This document shows positions 1 to 9,527 of a DNA stretch of 47,836 nucleotides, in pieces (position 1 is the stretch's first letter; every line of letters starts with the position of its first letter). Origin of the DNA: Bacteroidales bacterium (GTDB lineage: Bacteria; Bacteroidota; Bacteroidia; Bacteroidales; Paludibacteraceae); assembly GCA_012517575.1 (NCBI GenBank), contig JAAYUQ010000137.1, positions 1 through 47,836 of the forward strand, given 5' to 3'. The translations under genes were made by a program, and so were the position numbers. Below the pieces are notes generated by a model. The model was given only the letters and a program-made list of their open reading frames with translations. It searched no databases and was not told the DNA's origin.

Positions 1-1
1 A

Positions 2-358
2 ACTATCTGCCGACTGCAACCCGTTGAAGGATTGCGTTATGCGTCCGAATCAGTTAGAGTTTTTATCCCTGTCGAAATGTTTACCGAAAAAAAAGCCCAA
101 CTTCCCGTTCAGGTGTTGAATGCGCCTGAAAATTTGCTGATACGGACTTTCCCTGCTCAAATAAACGTTACCTTTAATATTGGTTTAAGCCGATTTAATT
201 CTTTCAAACCTGAAGACATACAATTGGCAGTTGATTTTCAACAAATTAAAAATTCTCCTTCCAACAAATTGGAGGTGTTTGTTATCGGACATGCTCCATA
301 TGTACAAAATATTCGATTTTCACCACAACAGGTTGAATTTTTGGTGGAAAGATACTGA
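2..358 (+). CDS. YbbR/CdaR-like domain protein, C-terminal part
   Basis: The frame is open from the first bases of the window, so the gene begins upstream and only about 118 C-terminal residues are visible. The segment is rich in alternating hydrophobic residues and prolines (SVRVFIPVEMF, then a conserved-looking FPAQINVTFNIGLSRF stretch), as in YbbR-like beta domains of CdaR-type proteins. Firmicute CdaR regulates the diadenylate cyclase CdaA; Bacteroidota homologues are usually annotated only as YbbR-like proteins. An apparent ATG-less start at the TTG at 32 is an artefact of the window edge. Family assignment rests on a short fragment and is moderate. Confidence 0.6.
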   Translation, partial: TICRLQPVEGLRYASESVRVFIPVEMFTEKKAQLPVQVLNAPENLLIRTFPAQINVTFNIGLSRFNSFKPEDIQLAVDFQQIKNSPSNKLEVFVIGHAPYVQNIRFSPQQVEFLVERY

Positions 359-429
359 TTGACAGTTGTCAGTCACAAAATAGGATAGGATAATGAATTA
401 AATGCGAACAAACATCGTCAGAACTTGTT

Positions 430-460
430 ATTGATTTTTTAACAAGAATCTGTATTTTTG
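430..460 (+). promoter_or_regulatory. Bacteroidota-type promoter candidate for the DUF4293 gene
   Basis: ATTG (430-433), a 19-base spacer and TATTTTTG (453-460) match the TTTG / TAnnTTTG consensus with one mismatch. The predicted transcript start would lie about 30 bases before the ATG at 497. A 7-bp inverted repeat (CTTGTTA 424-430 with TAACAAG 440-446) overlaps the spacer and could be an operator or chance. Confidence 0.45.
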
Positions 461-496
461 TCGTGGAAAATTTACAACACTAAAAAGCATACAAAT

Positions 497-964
497 ATGT
501 GGCAACGCATTCAAACTTTATATTTAGTTATTGTGCTGATACTGTCGAGCATTACCTTTTTTTCGCCTGCAGCTCAACTTTTCAGCAAAGAAACAGCAAC
601 ACTTTACGAAATCAGCTGGAAAGGAATAAACTTAATCGAAAACGGGCAAAAAACCGCAATTTCTTCTGTATGGGCTTTGACGGTCATTAGTGCAATGGTA
701 CCCGTAATCACACTACTCACAATAGCCCTTTACAAAAAACGACTTCTACAAATTAGACTTTCCATTTTTAATATTGTCATTTTGGCAGGATATTATATCT
801 TGCTGTTTATTTATTTGTTACCTGCCGCCAATACTTTACATGCGGACTGGAGTTTGAAGATATTTTCTGTTTTTCCGCTTGTGAATATTATTCTTATTGC
901 ATTAGCCATAAGAGCAATAGCCAAAGATGATGCCTTGATCAAATCGCTCAACCGATTAAGGTAA
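497..964 (+). CDS. DUF4293 family four-helix membrane protein
   Basis: A 155-residue integral membrane protein starting MWQRIQTLYL, the characteristic opening of the Bacteroidota DUF4293 family. Hydrophobic segments are visible at about residues 5-27, 55-77, 84-105 and 118-138, giving four membrane spans with a short polar C-terminal tail. The frame extends upstream to a TTG at 458, but the family start motif and the promoter-like site ending at 460 place the real start at the ATG at 497. Function of the family is unknown; no catalytic motif is visible. It stands alone on the plus strand after the YbbR-like gene. Confidence 0.8.
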   Translation: MWQRIQTLYLVIVLILSSITFFSPAAQLFSKETATLYEISWKGINLIENGQKTAISSVWALTVISAMVPVITLLTIALYKKRLLQIRLSIFNIVILAGYYILLFIYLLPAANTLHADWSLKIFSVFPLVNIILIALAIRAIAKDDALIKSLNRLR

Positions 965-1126
965 ATCGTTTCAGCGTATTTTTTCGAAAAGTGAACAAAA
1001 AATCAAAAGCTTTGTTATAAAATTTCCGAAAAGCAATTTTACAAAGCCACAATGAATGTGTTACAACTTTTATTTTCTGTTTTGATTATTCAACAATTTC
1101 ATTTTTTCAATTTCAACCAGCAACTT

Positions 1127-1975
1127 ATGAAATATAATTCTTTAACTCCGGAGGAAGAAGCAGTCATTTTGCATAAAGCTACCGAGAAACCTTATAGTGG
1201 CGAATATCTTTACAATAAAGAAAAAGGAACATACTTGTGTAAACGTTGCAATGCACCGTTGTTTCAGTCGGAAAGCAAATTTGAATCGCATTGTGGCTGG
1301 CCGAGTTTTGACGAAGAAATCCCTGGCGCCGTGCTTCGATTGCCAGATGCCGATGGAATGCGCACCGAAATTGTATGCCGCAATTGTGGAGCGCATTTGG
1401 GTCATGTTTTTACGGGAGAAGGATTTACAGAAAAAAATACACGTCATTGCGTCAATTCCATTTCACTGAAATTTATTCCTGACAAAACGGAGAAGGTGGA
1501 AAAAGCATACTTTGCTTCCGGCTGTTTTTGGGGAACAGAATATCATTTTATGAAAGCCAAAGGAGTTAAGGAAACTACAGTGGGTTTTATGGGAGGTCAT
1601 ACCGAATATCCGAGCTACAAAGAAGTTTGCACGGGAAAAACCGGTCATGTAGAAACTACAGAGGTTATTTTTGACAATTCCGTGACCAATTACGAAGAAT
1701 TATTAAAACTCTTTTTCGAAACGCATGATTTTACACAAATTGGCGGACAAGGCCCGGATATAGGCGACCAATACCGATCAGTAATTTTTTATACCTCAGA
1801 ACAACAAAAAGTTATGGCAGAAAAATACTTGAAAATTTTGCGGGAGAAAGGATATAAACCTTCCACTCAATTAGAGCCGGCTGGCGTTTTCTGGAAAGCA
1901 GAAGATTATCATCAGGAATATTACCGCAAAAACAATGGAACGCCCTATTGCCACGTTTACCGTAAAATTTTCTGA
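1127..1975 (+). CDS. msrAB: Peptide methionine sulfoxide reductase MsrB-MsrA fusion
   Basis: A bifunctional enzyme repairing both methionine sulfoxide epimers. Residues about 1-120 are MsrB: two zinc-binding CxxC pairs (C38/C41, C84/C87), the HCGWPSF motif and catalytic C108 in RHCVNS. Residues about 125-282 are MsrA with the GCFWG motif (catalytic C133) and the typical YHQEYY C-terminal region. The B-then-A order is one of the known fusion layouts. I start at the ATG at 1127 because MKYNSLTPEEE is a typical MsrB opening. An in-frame ATG at 1052 would add 25 hydrophobic residues (VLQLLFSVLII) without a basic n-region, so a secreted form is possible but poorly supported. It converges on the TraB-like gene, leaving only 23 bases between them. 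Confidence 0.95.
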   Translation: MKYNSLTPEEEAVILHKATEKPYSGEYLYNKEKGTYLCKRCNAPLFQSESKFESHCGWPSFDEEIPGAVLRLPDADGMRTEIVCRNCGAHLGHVFTGEGFTEKNTRHCVNSISLKFIPDKTEKVEKAYFASGCFWGTEYHFMKAKGVKETTVGFMGGHTEYPSYKEVCTGKTGHVETTEVIFDNSVTNYEELLKLFFETHDFTQIGGQGPDIGDQYRSVIFYTSEQQKVMAEKYLKILREKGYKPSTQLEPAGVFWKAEDYHQEYYRKNNGTPYCHVYRKIF

Positions 1976-1998
1976 ATTTCCTGACAAATATCTTCCAA

Positions 1999-2874
1999 CT
2001 AATTGTCTATGGGTTTCACTTTGTACCCCATTTTCCTCAATTGTTCCACCAACCCATTTTCACCCGCCAAGTGAAGCGCTCCAACAGCAATAAAACAGGA
2101 AGAATTTTTCATAAGTTGCGGCAATTGTTTGAGCCATTCAAAATTTCGCTCATCCACCAGCTTGATATATTCATCGTCAGTCATATCCGCTGCCGAATTT
2201 TTTCTTTTCGAAAGCGAATGCAATCCCTGCAAATCACCTTTTTTGTATAAACTATTCATCAACACTATTTCCTGCATCATGCTGTCAGTTTGTAATACTG
2301 ACGAAGCAAGGATTTCAGCTTGACGTTTTAATGATCCATTTCCAAATAAAATTTCCATCTGTTTGTCGAGAGTTTCCAAACCAATTATATTTTTCCCTTT
2401 TTCTTCTGCAACTATCTGAAAATATGAATCAGCTGCTGTTTCGTCTGTATAGGATATCATTTTTTTATAAAGTTCAGCCTGGTATAAAGTTAAAATTATA
2501 GTGGGATTCAACACGGACATTTCGTTCAACCCAAATCGAAGAACAGATTTCAAGGCAGAATCAACACACTGGTACTGCTTTTCATCCAACAAATCTTTTA
2601 TGGTTAAGTGAGCGGGCATAATGGCAGCTTTCTGAATCTTTGAAGTTGCATCAATATTATTGACTGCCATCTCTCCAACTACAGTTTCTGAGGCGTTAAA
2701 AGCCTTGTATAAACCGGGAATGCTGTCCAAAAAAGCCAACGGAACCAAATGATGCGTACCAAAAAGATAGGAAGGTTTTTTCAGACCATGTCCCGATATT
2801 TTCCACAACAGTTGAGCGTCGGTGAAAGAAAAAAACAACAGCAGAGTCCCGAGTAAAATTACTTTTTTATTCAT
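1999..2874 (-). CDS. TraB/GumN family protein
   Basis: A 291-residue protein with a signal peptide (about residues 1-20, cleavage near TDA-QLL). It has the TraB/GumN hallmarks: LWKISGHG followed by SYLFGTHH (residues 36-42) and a C-terminal SCFIAVGALHLAGENGL segment carrying the second conserved GxxH. The family is related to the TIKI metalloproteases and has been proposed to be proteolytic; the bacterial substrate is unknown. The sequence suggests a periplasmic or outer-membrane-facing location. A TAAATTTG -7-like element sits at 2895-2902 on this strand. It is monocistronic and convergent with msrAB. Confidence 0.85.
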   Translation of the reverse strand: MNKKVILLGTLLLFFSFTDAQLLWKISGHGLKKPSYLFGTHHLVPLAFLDSIPGLYKAFNASETVVGEMAVNNIDATSKIQKAAIMPAHLTIKDLLDEKQYQCVDSALKSVLRFGLNEMSVLNPTIILTLYQAELYKKMISYTDETAADSYFQIVAEEKGKNIIGLETLDKQMEILFGNGSLKRQAEILASSVLQTDSMMQEIVLMNSLYKKGDLQGLHSLSKRKNSAADMTDDEYIKLVDERNFEWLKQLPQLMKNSSCFIAVGALHLAGENGLVEQLRKMGYKVKPIDN

Positions 2875-3203
2875 TGCATTGTTAAATTATAGAACAAATT
2901 TACTCAAAAGATTTTTTCTCACTTTAAATTTTACTGTTTTTCCCTCGAAATTTGAAGTTTCTTAAGTAAAAATCACATTATCAAAGCTTTGAAATATATC
3001 TGATAATAAATTGATTTTCCCGGAAAAAATCTATTATTTTCTTCGGCTCTCTAATAAATATTGAAACTTTAATACACATTTCCGCATTGACAATCAGTTA
3101 AATACAAAAAAATATAATTTCAAATCCAAAAAAATTAAACAAACAAAATGGAAAAAAGAATATAAATTCTTATTTTAGTGCTCTGAAATAAAACAATATC
3201 AAT
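2875..3203. other. AT-rich divergent intergenic region
   Basis: 329 bases between the divergent TraB-like and udk genes. On the minus strand TAAATTTG (2895-2902) matches the Bacteroidota -7 element 21 bases before the TraB-like ATG, though no good TTTG is found at the -33 spacing. On the plus strand no convincing promoter for udk is visible. No ORF or strong hairpin was seen. Confidence 0.4.
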
Positions 3204-3812
3204 ATGTTGATCATAGGAATTGCCGGAGGAACAGGTTCGGGAAAAACAACTGTCGTACGTAAAATCATAGATAGATTACCGGCAGGAGAAGTTGTAGTTT
3301 TACCACAAGATTCATATTACCGCGATAGTAGTTTTTTGCCTCTCGAAAAACGACTCGAAATCAATTTTGATCATCCTGATTCCATTGAATTTGAACTGAT
3401 GATTAAACACCTGCAAGACCTCAAAGAAGGAAAATCCATTGAGCAGCCAATTTATTCCTATATCACTTGCACCCGAGCTGCTGAAACAGTAAAGATTTAT
3501 CCACGCGAAGTAGTCATTGTGGAAGGAATTTTGGTACTCTGTAATCCTGAATTACGTGAGTTAATGGATCTGAAGGTTTTTGTGGATACCGATCCCGATG
3601 ATCGCCTGATTCGTGTCATCAATCGAGATATCGAGGAACGCGGTCGTTCTGTCAACAAAGTGATCGAACGTTACGAAAGAACCGTAAAACCCATGCACGA
3701 GCTTTTTATTGAACCCACAAAACGTTTTGCTGATCTGATTATTCCTCAGGGTGGAAACAATCATATAGCCATTGATATTCTAACCAAATATATCGAAAAC
3801 AACTTGAAATAA
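3204..3812 (+). CDS. udk: Uridine kinase
   Basis: A 202-residue cytosolic kinase that phosphorylates uridine and cytidine in pyrimidine salvage. The P-loop GGTGSGKT is at residues 8-15, followed by LPQDSYYRD and the NFDHPDS motif typical of Udk. EGILVLCNPELRELMDLKVFVDTD is the Walker-B-like and lid-preceding region, and DIEERGRS is the lid. Length matches the family. It is the first gene of a tight run with the exonuclease (19-base gap) and mltF (10-base gap), so co-transcription is likely although the functions are unrelated. Confidence 0.95.
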   Translation: MLIIGIAGGTGSGKTTVVRKIIDRLPAGEVVVLPQDSYYRDSSFLPLEKRLEINFDHPDSIEFELMIKHLQDLKEGKSIEQPIYSYITCTRAAETVKIYPREVVIVEGILVLCNPELRELMDLKVFVDTDPDDRLIRVINRDIEERGRSVNKVIERYERTVKPMHELFIEPTKRFADLIIPQGGNNHIAIDILTKYIENNLK

Positions 3813-3831
3813 GAAAAAAACAAGAAACAAA

Positions 3832-4569
3832 ATGACCACTGCCGATTTGCAAAAAATAATGTTTTTGGATATTGAAACTGTGCCTCAGACTTCCAGTTTT
3901 TCTGAACTCTCTGACGAAATGGCAGAACTTTGGGAAGAAAAATTCCAAAAACTTCGAATCAGAATGCCCGAAAAATACAAAGAAAACATTTCGGCAAGTG
4001 AAGCATTCAGTAGCAGTGCAGGAATTTATTCCGAATTTGGCAAAATTGTCTGTATTTCAGTCGGTTTTATTTATTTTCATGGAGAAACGATGTATTTCAG
4101 AACCAAATCATTTGCATCAGATGATGAAAAAATCATTTTAAAAAATTTTTCCGACCTGATTTCCAAATTCTGCTCATCAAAAGACAACATGCTTTGTGGA
4201 CACAATATCAAGGAATTTGACATACCTTATATTTGCAGACGCATGCTTATCAATGGTTTGGAACTTCCTCCCGTATTTCAGATTTCCGGCAAAAAGCCAT
4301 GGGAAAACAACTTTCTTGATACCCTTGAACTTTGGAAATTTGGCGATTACAAGAATTATACACCTCTGAAATTATTGACGGCTGTTTTTGGTATCCCCAC
4401 ACCAAAAGATGACATTGATGGCAGCCAGGTAGCCCAGGTTTATTACCACGAAAAAGATATTGAACGCATTGCAATGTATTGCACCAAAGACGTCATTGCT
4501 ACTGCGCAGGTTTTTTTGCGCATAAATGGATTTCAATTGATTTCACCTGAAAATATAGAAAATCAATAA
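3832..4569 (+). CDS. Predicted 3'-5' exonuclease related to PolB exonuclease domain
   Basis: A 245-residue DEDD-superfamily nuclease. Motif I is FLDIETVP (D13, E15), motif II is in the GHNIKEFDIPYICRR region, and motif III is YCTKDVIATAQVF with the final catalytic aspartate. This is the layout of the PF10108-type family (DNA polymerase B-like exonuclease 2), common in Bacteroidota. The substrate is unknown; a role in DNA or RNA end trimming is inferred only from the fold. It lies between udk and mltF in a probable operon. Confidence 0.88.
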   Translation: MTTADLQKIMFLDIETVPQTSSFSELSDEMAELWEEKFQKLRIRMPEKYKENISASEAFSSSAGIYSEFGKIVCISVGFIYFHGETMYFRTKSFASDDEKIILKNFSDLISKFCSSKDNMLCGHNIKEFDIPYICRRMLINGLELPPVFQISGKKPWENNFLDTLELWKFGDYKNYTPLKLLTAVFGIPTPKDDIDGSQVAQVYYHEKDIERIAMYCTKDVIATAQVFLRINGFQLISPENIENQ

Positions 4570-4579
4570 CATTTCGATA

Positions 4580-5959
4580 ATGCAACGAAATATAATATTC
4601 ATCATTCATCTCCTGATTATTATATTCTTAACATCCTGTCGAGAAGAGAAGAAGGTAACATTTTCAACCGAAAATTCTTCAAGAGATATTCAACAAATTA
4701 TCCAGTCCGATACTTTGAAAGCAGGAACCATGTATGGCTCTACGTCCTATTTTCTTTTCAGAGAAGAATGGATGGGCTACGACTACGAAATGGTGAAGAA
4801 TTTTGCCGACTATCTCAAAGTTAATCTACAGGTAATTCCGGCTTCTACCGAGTCCGAACTTTTTCAACTGCTGAAAGAAGGAAAAATAGATATTGCTGCA
4901 TATAATCTTCCCGTAACCAAAGCATTAAAAAAACATTTTCTGTATGTTTTTCCTCAATCTCAAACTTATATGGTTTTGGTTCAAAACATGGGTAGAAGAG
5001 CTATTTCGAGTGTAACAGATTTGATAGGAAAAGAAGTTTACGTAAAAAAAAATACTCTTTTTCATCAAAGACTGAATGCGTTAAACAAAGAAATTGGTGG
5101 AGGAATAAAAATAATAATTGCCCCCGATTCGGTTAGCAACGACGAATTGATCGAAATGGTTGCCAACAACAAAATTGATTATACCATTGCCTACTACGAC
5201 AAAGCTTTGTTACACAAATCTTACTATAAGCGACTCGATTGCCGTTTACCAATAAGCTTTGAACAACCCAACGGTTGGTTGATAAAAAAAGAAAACACCA
5301 ATTTATACAACGCACTTACAACATGGGGTCAACTTGCTGAAACCCAACAAACGGAGGATCGACTCATCAATTTATACTGGGGGAGAAGTCCTTACTTTGT
5401 CATTCACAAAATAAAAATCCCTAAAGGTGCAATTTCTCCCTACGATCATTTATTTAAAAAATATGCACCAACAATCGGCTGGGATTGGCGTTTACTGGCC
5501 GCAATGGCCTTTCATGAGTCCAAGTTCGATTCGGCGGAAATATCGAGAGTTGGTGCAGTTGGGCTGATGCAACTCATGCCTCAAACTGCTGCCACATTCG
5601 GATTAAACAGAAAGAAATGGTTTAATCCTGAAGCTAATTTGGACGCTTCCACACAATACATAAAGAGTTTAAATCTGATTTTCAGGGAAATAAAAGACAA
5701 GGATGAGCGAATAAAATTTATTCTGGCCAGTTATAATTCCGGACCTTCACATATTTTAGATGCAATGGCTTTGGCAAAAAAATACGGTAAAAATCCTCAC
5801 ATTTGGTTTAACCACGTTGAAATGTACCTGTTAAAAAAGAACGATCCCGATTACTACCGAGATCCGGTAGTAAAAAATGGTTTCTTTCGTGGAAAAGAGA
5901 CCGTACGCTATGTTCAAAACGTACTGGATACTTATGAGAAATACTTAAAAAGAAAATAA
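4580..5959 (+). CDS. mltF: Membrane-bound lytic murein transglycosylase F-like lipoprotein
   Basis: A 459-residue lipoprotein that cleaves peptidoglycan strands. The signal peptide ends in lipobox LTSC (C20). Residues about 45-270 form a type 3 periplasmic solute-binding-like regulatory domain. Residues about 290-450 are the SLT goose-type lysozyme domain with catalytic E313 in FHESKFD, then GAVGLMQLMP and ILASYNSGPSHI. This two-domain order is diagnostic of MltF, whose N-terminal domain controls activity in Pseudomonas homologues. The spacing of 10 bases after the exonuclease suggests an operon with udk. Confidence 0.92.
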   Translation: MQRNIIFIIHLLIIIFLTSCREEKKVTFSTENSSRDIQQIIQSDTLKAGTMYGSTSYFLFREEWMGYDYEMVKNFADYLKVNLQVIPASTESELFQLLKEGKIDIAAYNLPVTKALKKHFLYVFPQSQTYMVLVQNMGRRAISSVTDLIGKEVYVKKNTLFHQRLNALNKEIGGGIKIIIAPDSVSNDELIEMVANNKIDYTIAYYDKALLHKSYYKRLDCRLPISFEQPNGWLIKKENTNLYNALTTWGQLAETQQTEDRLINLYWGRSPYFVIHKIKIPKGAISPYDHLFKKYAPTIGWDWRLLAAMAFHESKFDSAEISRVGAVGLMQLMPQTAATFGLNRKKWFNPEANLDASTQYIKSLNLIFREIKDKDERIKFILASYNSGPSHILDAMALAKKYGKNPHIWFNHVEMYLLKKNDPDYYRDPVVKNGFFRGKETVRYVQNVLDTYEKYLKRK

Positions 5960-6156
5960 GTCTATTTTTTTGATTTTTTATAATCTTATGTTCTAAAACT
6001 GCTTTGCAATTTTTTTCTGGCATTTAATTTGTTTTTCTGCTGTAGGACTTTCAAAGTTATTTTAATTTGAACTCAAAGCGACATAATTTCAGATTAGTTT
6101 TTTAAATGTTTGTTTTTCATAGTCAATTGAATTGAAAACCCGTAAAAAGTTGAATT

Positions 6157-9100
6157 ATGAAAAAATTAATTGGAAAAACAGCCATAATTGCTCTACAGAT
6201 AATCTTAATGATTGTCCCCACTGCCGGAAAAGCTCAATATTTTGGGAGAAATAAACCAACCTATCAGACTTTTAAATAGCAAATAAAGCAGACCCCACAT
6301 TTTGAAATTCATCACTACCTTGCCAATGATACAGTGATGAAATATTTTGCCGGTTGGGCAGAAGAATGGTACAACTTGCATCAATTGATATTCAAAGATA
6401 CCTTCAAAACAAAAAATCCACTGATATTGTACGCCAATCATGCCGATTTTCAACAAACAAATGCTATCAGTAGCATTATCAGCGAAGGAACCGGCGGTGT
6501 AACCGAAAGTTTGAAAAACCGTGTAATTCTTCCTTTTGCTCCCACTCTTTATCAAACCGATCATGTATTGGGACACGAATTGGTTCATGCTTTCCAATAT
6601 CATAAACTGCTAAAACCTGATTCGGCAAACCATTACAATATGAATAATCTTCCTTTGTGGATGGTTGAAGGAATGGCAGAATATCTTTCCATTGGGAGTG
6701 TAGATGCCAACACTTCCATGTGGATGAGAGATGCCTTGATTCATAAAAAATTTCCATCCATTAACGATTTAAACAACACTTCCGAATACTTTCCATATCG
6801 ATATGGACAAGCCTTATGGGCATTCATAGGTAAAACATGGGGTGATTCAATTATTTTGCCGTTATTTGAAAAAACTGCTCAATACGGACTGGACGGAGCT
6901 ATAGACAGTTTGTTCCACTTTAACGAGAAAACCCTTTCCGGAATGTGGCGAACGGCTATGGAAAATCATTACGGTAAATTAATGAAAGATACAACCTATC
7001 AGGTAATTGGAAAACAAATAATTTCTAAGAAAAATGCTGGTTCTACCAATGTGTCGCCCTCATTAAGTCCGGATGGAAAATACATCGCATTCTTTTCCGA
7101 AAAAAATGTTTTTACACTTGATTTATATTTAGCCGATACCCAAAGTGGAAAGATAATAAAAAAATTATCCAGTGTTAATCGCAGTCAGGAAATTGACGAT
7201 TTCAGTTTCATAGAATCGGGAGGAACATGGTCGCCTGACAGCAAACAATATGCTTTCGTTGTTTATAGCAAAGGCCGTCAGAAATTGGCCATCGTAGATG
7301 TACGTAAAGCCAAAATGAGACTTTTGGAAATAAAGGGATTAAATTCATTCTCCAATCCTGAATGGTCACCTGATGGTAAATATATTGTCGTTACCGGTCT
7401 GGTTGATGGAATTGGAGATTTATATCTCTATGACATAAAAACGGGAAAAACAGAAAAACTGACACACGATCTGTTTTCCAATATTCATCCTTCTTGGTCT
7501 TCAGATGGGAAAAAAATAGTTTATTCCACAGAATACTTGTGTGGCACGGGAAGTAAAAAATTTGCCTTTCATATCAACGTACTCGATTTGGAAACTCGAG
7601 AAATAAAAACCTTAGATGTTTTCCCGAAAGCCGATAACCTGAATCCCCGCTTCTCGAACGACAACAGGTATGTATATTTTTTGTCGGATGCAGATGGATT
7701 CAGAAATCTTTATAAATATGACTTGAACACCGATCAAGTTTCTCGTTTGACACAATACATGACAGGAATCAGCGGGATAACTACTTTTTCGCCTGCCATC
7801 AGTACCGACAGACAAAATGACCTCATTGCCTATACCTATTATTTCAATGGTAATTATGAAATTTATACAGCTTCGGCTGCCGAATTTAAAGAAGAAAAAG
7901 TAAACAGCAATCAGGTTAATTTTGATGCAGCAACTTTGCCTTTATTGCATCATTTATCAGTCAATATAGTTGATTCTTCACTTTACAATCGTCCGGCAGT
8001 TCTTGCTCTTTCGGTCGATTCGATTAAAAATTTGCCTTATCGTCCCAAATTACAACTCGATTACATTTCAAACTCTGTCGGGGTTGGAATTTCCACAGGG
8101 CCAAGTTATAACACCACCGATATGGCGGGAAGTATTTATATGATTTTCAGCGATATGGTTGGCAATCATCAAATTTATTCTTCCTTGTCGCTGAATGGAG
8201 AAATTTATGATTTCGGCGGGCAGGTAGCTTACCTGAATCAAGGGAAAAAAATCAAATGGGGAGCATCGTTATCTCATATTCCGTACAGAAGTGGAAACAT
8301 GTTTTGGACAATTGATACACTGAAAATAAATAATACCGATTACATTTTCGATAATCTCGTTCTTGATTACATACGTATGTTTGAAGACAACATTTCGTTG
8401 TTCAGTTATTATCCGCTTTCGCAAACACGTAGATTTGAAGGAGGAATTTCGGCATCTTGGTACTCCTACCGCATCGATAGATATAATAATTATTATGATG
8501 CACTGGGTTACTATGTGGGCGGAAATCGTAAAAAACTTCCTGCTCCCGATGGCATAAGTTTTCAGACAGCAAATATTGCTTACGTGGAAGATGATTCCTA
8601 TTTTGGTATGACCTCACCCTTGCAGGGACACAGGGCAAGATACCAAATTGAAAGATATTTTGGAAACATCAATTTATACAATGCTTTAATTGATTACAGA
8701 AAATATTATTTTACCAAACCTGTAGGATTTGCTTTTAGACTCTATCATAACGGTTTATACGGAAAGTCTTCGCAGATTGAACTGGCTTCTCCAATGTATA
8801 TCGGGTACCCGTGGTTAATCAGAGGATACGAACAAATATCGGTTTATGGAGGAGCCGACAATGTTGCAGGATATTCTTCATTGAATGTCAATAACTTGGT
8901 GGGAACCCGCATGGCACTTGTCAATGCCGAAGTTCGTATTCCTTTCAGTGGCCCGAAAGTGCTGGCGCCTATTAAATCAAATATTTTTCTCACCGATCTG
9001 AATCTCTTTTTGGATGGAGGATTGGCATGGAACAAGGGTGATCAGATAAAATTCAAATGGCAACAATCCAACTTTAACGAACGTATTCCAGTTTGGAGTA

Positions 9101-9225
9101 CGGGCATCTCTATGAGAATCAATTTGTTTGGCTATTTGGTAATAGAACCTTACTATGCTATTCCATTTCAAAATGGAGGATTCAAAAATAAAGTTTTCGG
9201 TATTAATTTCGTACCAGGATGGTGA
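6157..9225 (+). pseudogene. Peptidase-MA / PD40 beta-propeller / outer-membrane barrel protein, interrupted by in-frame TAG
   Basis: The reading frame starts at the ATG at 6157 with a clear signal peptide (basic n-region, hydrophobic core, cleavage near GKA-Q). It meets TAG at 6277-6279 (codon 41) and continues open in the same frame to 9225, 1022 codons in all. Sequence on both sides of the stop belongs together: NKPTYQTFK, stop, then QIKQTPHFEIHHY, where homologues as I recall them carry Trp, so TGG to TAG is the simplest change. Downstream are a gluzincin-like peptidase site (HELVH in GHELVHAFQ, then VEGMAEY), PD40/TolB-like repeats (several WSPDGKY-type motifs, about residues 290-590 of the full frame) and a C-terminal BamA-like beta-barrel ending in GINFVPGW. 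From the GTG/ATG at 6334/6337 a 963-residue product without signal peptide could be made. It may be a recent pseudogene, a sequencing error or a readthrough gene. Confidence 0.8.
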
Positions 9226-9299
9226 TTGATAAAAAGCAAAACTGTTTCCCAATAATAATCAATTAACTAATTAAAACTAAATATCCATTTCATAACTTA

Positions 9300-9315
9300 C
9301 GATAAAAAATTATCG
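9300..9315. repeat. Short perfect inverted repeat
   Basis: CGATAA, AAAA, TTATCG forms a 6-bp stem with a 4-base loop, 75 bases after the stop of the beta-propeller/barrel gene. It has no following T-run, so it is a weak terminator at best. Confidence 0.3.
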
Positions 9316-9382
9316 ATGAAAAAACAGAACAAGCTGTCAAAAGGTTAAATGTTGTTAAATATAGGATTTTTTCTCTGAATAT

Positions 9383-9414
9383 GTTGTACAACATAAAAAA
9401 ACGATGTACATTTG
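9383..9414 (+). promoter_or_regulatory. Strong Bacteroidota-type promoter with overlapping palindrome
   Basis: GTTG (9383-9386), 20 bases, then TACATTTG (9407-9414) matches the -33/-7 consensus with one mismatch. A perfect 14-base palindrome ATGTTGTACAACAT (9381-9394) covers the -33 element and could be an operator. Transcription should begin near 9420. Confidence 0.6.
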
Positions 9415-9419
9415 CACAT

Positions 9420-9490
9420 GTTTTTCATGGTATTAGATTTAAGGTTAATTAAAAAGATTGGGTTGTCGTGAGACAACCTTTCTTGTTTTT
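9420..9490 (+). ncRNA. Candidate small RNA or 5' leader with terminator hairpin
   Basis: A roughly 70-base transcript is predicted between the promoter at 9383-9414 and the hairpin plus T-run ending at 9490. It contains no ORF of note. The internal TATTAGATTTAAGGTTAA segment followed by GATTGG looks like a leader I associate with Bacteroidales intergenic regions, but I cannot verify that here. The next ATG is only 38 bases beyond the T-run, so the element could be an independent sRNA or an attenuator in the leader of the nucleoside-gate gene. Confidence 0.5.
9461..9490 (+). terminator. Rho-independent terminator or attenuator
   Basis: GGTTGTC (9461-9467), loop GTGA, GACAACC (9472-9478), then TTTCTTGTTTTT. 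The stem is a perfect 7 bp with a stable tetraloop and an adjoining T-rich tract. Confidence 0.65.
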
Positions 9491-9527
9491 ATAACTTCCA
9501 TACTTCGCAATTATTTACTTTACTTCG

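Noticed and set aside
458-496. Upstream TTG start for the DUF4293 gene
   Set aside because: It overlaps the -7 element and the family opening MWQRIQ begins at 497.
6277-6279. TAG decoded as pyrrolysine or selenocysteine-like recoding
   Set aside because: No Pyl genes or recoding element were seen, and the position fits a lost Trp codon.
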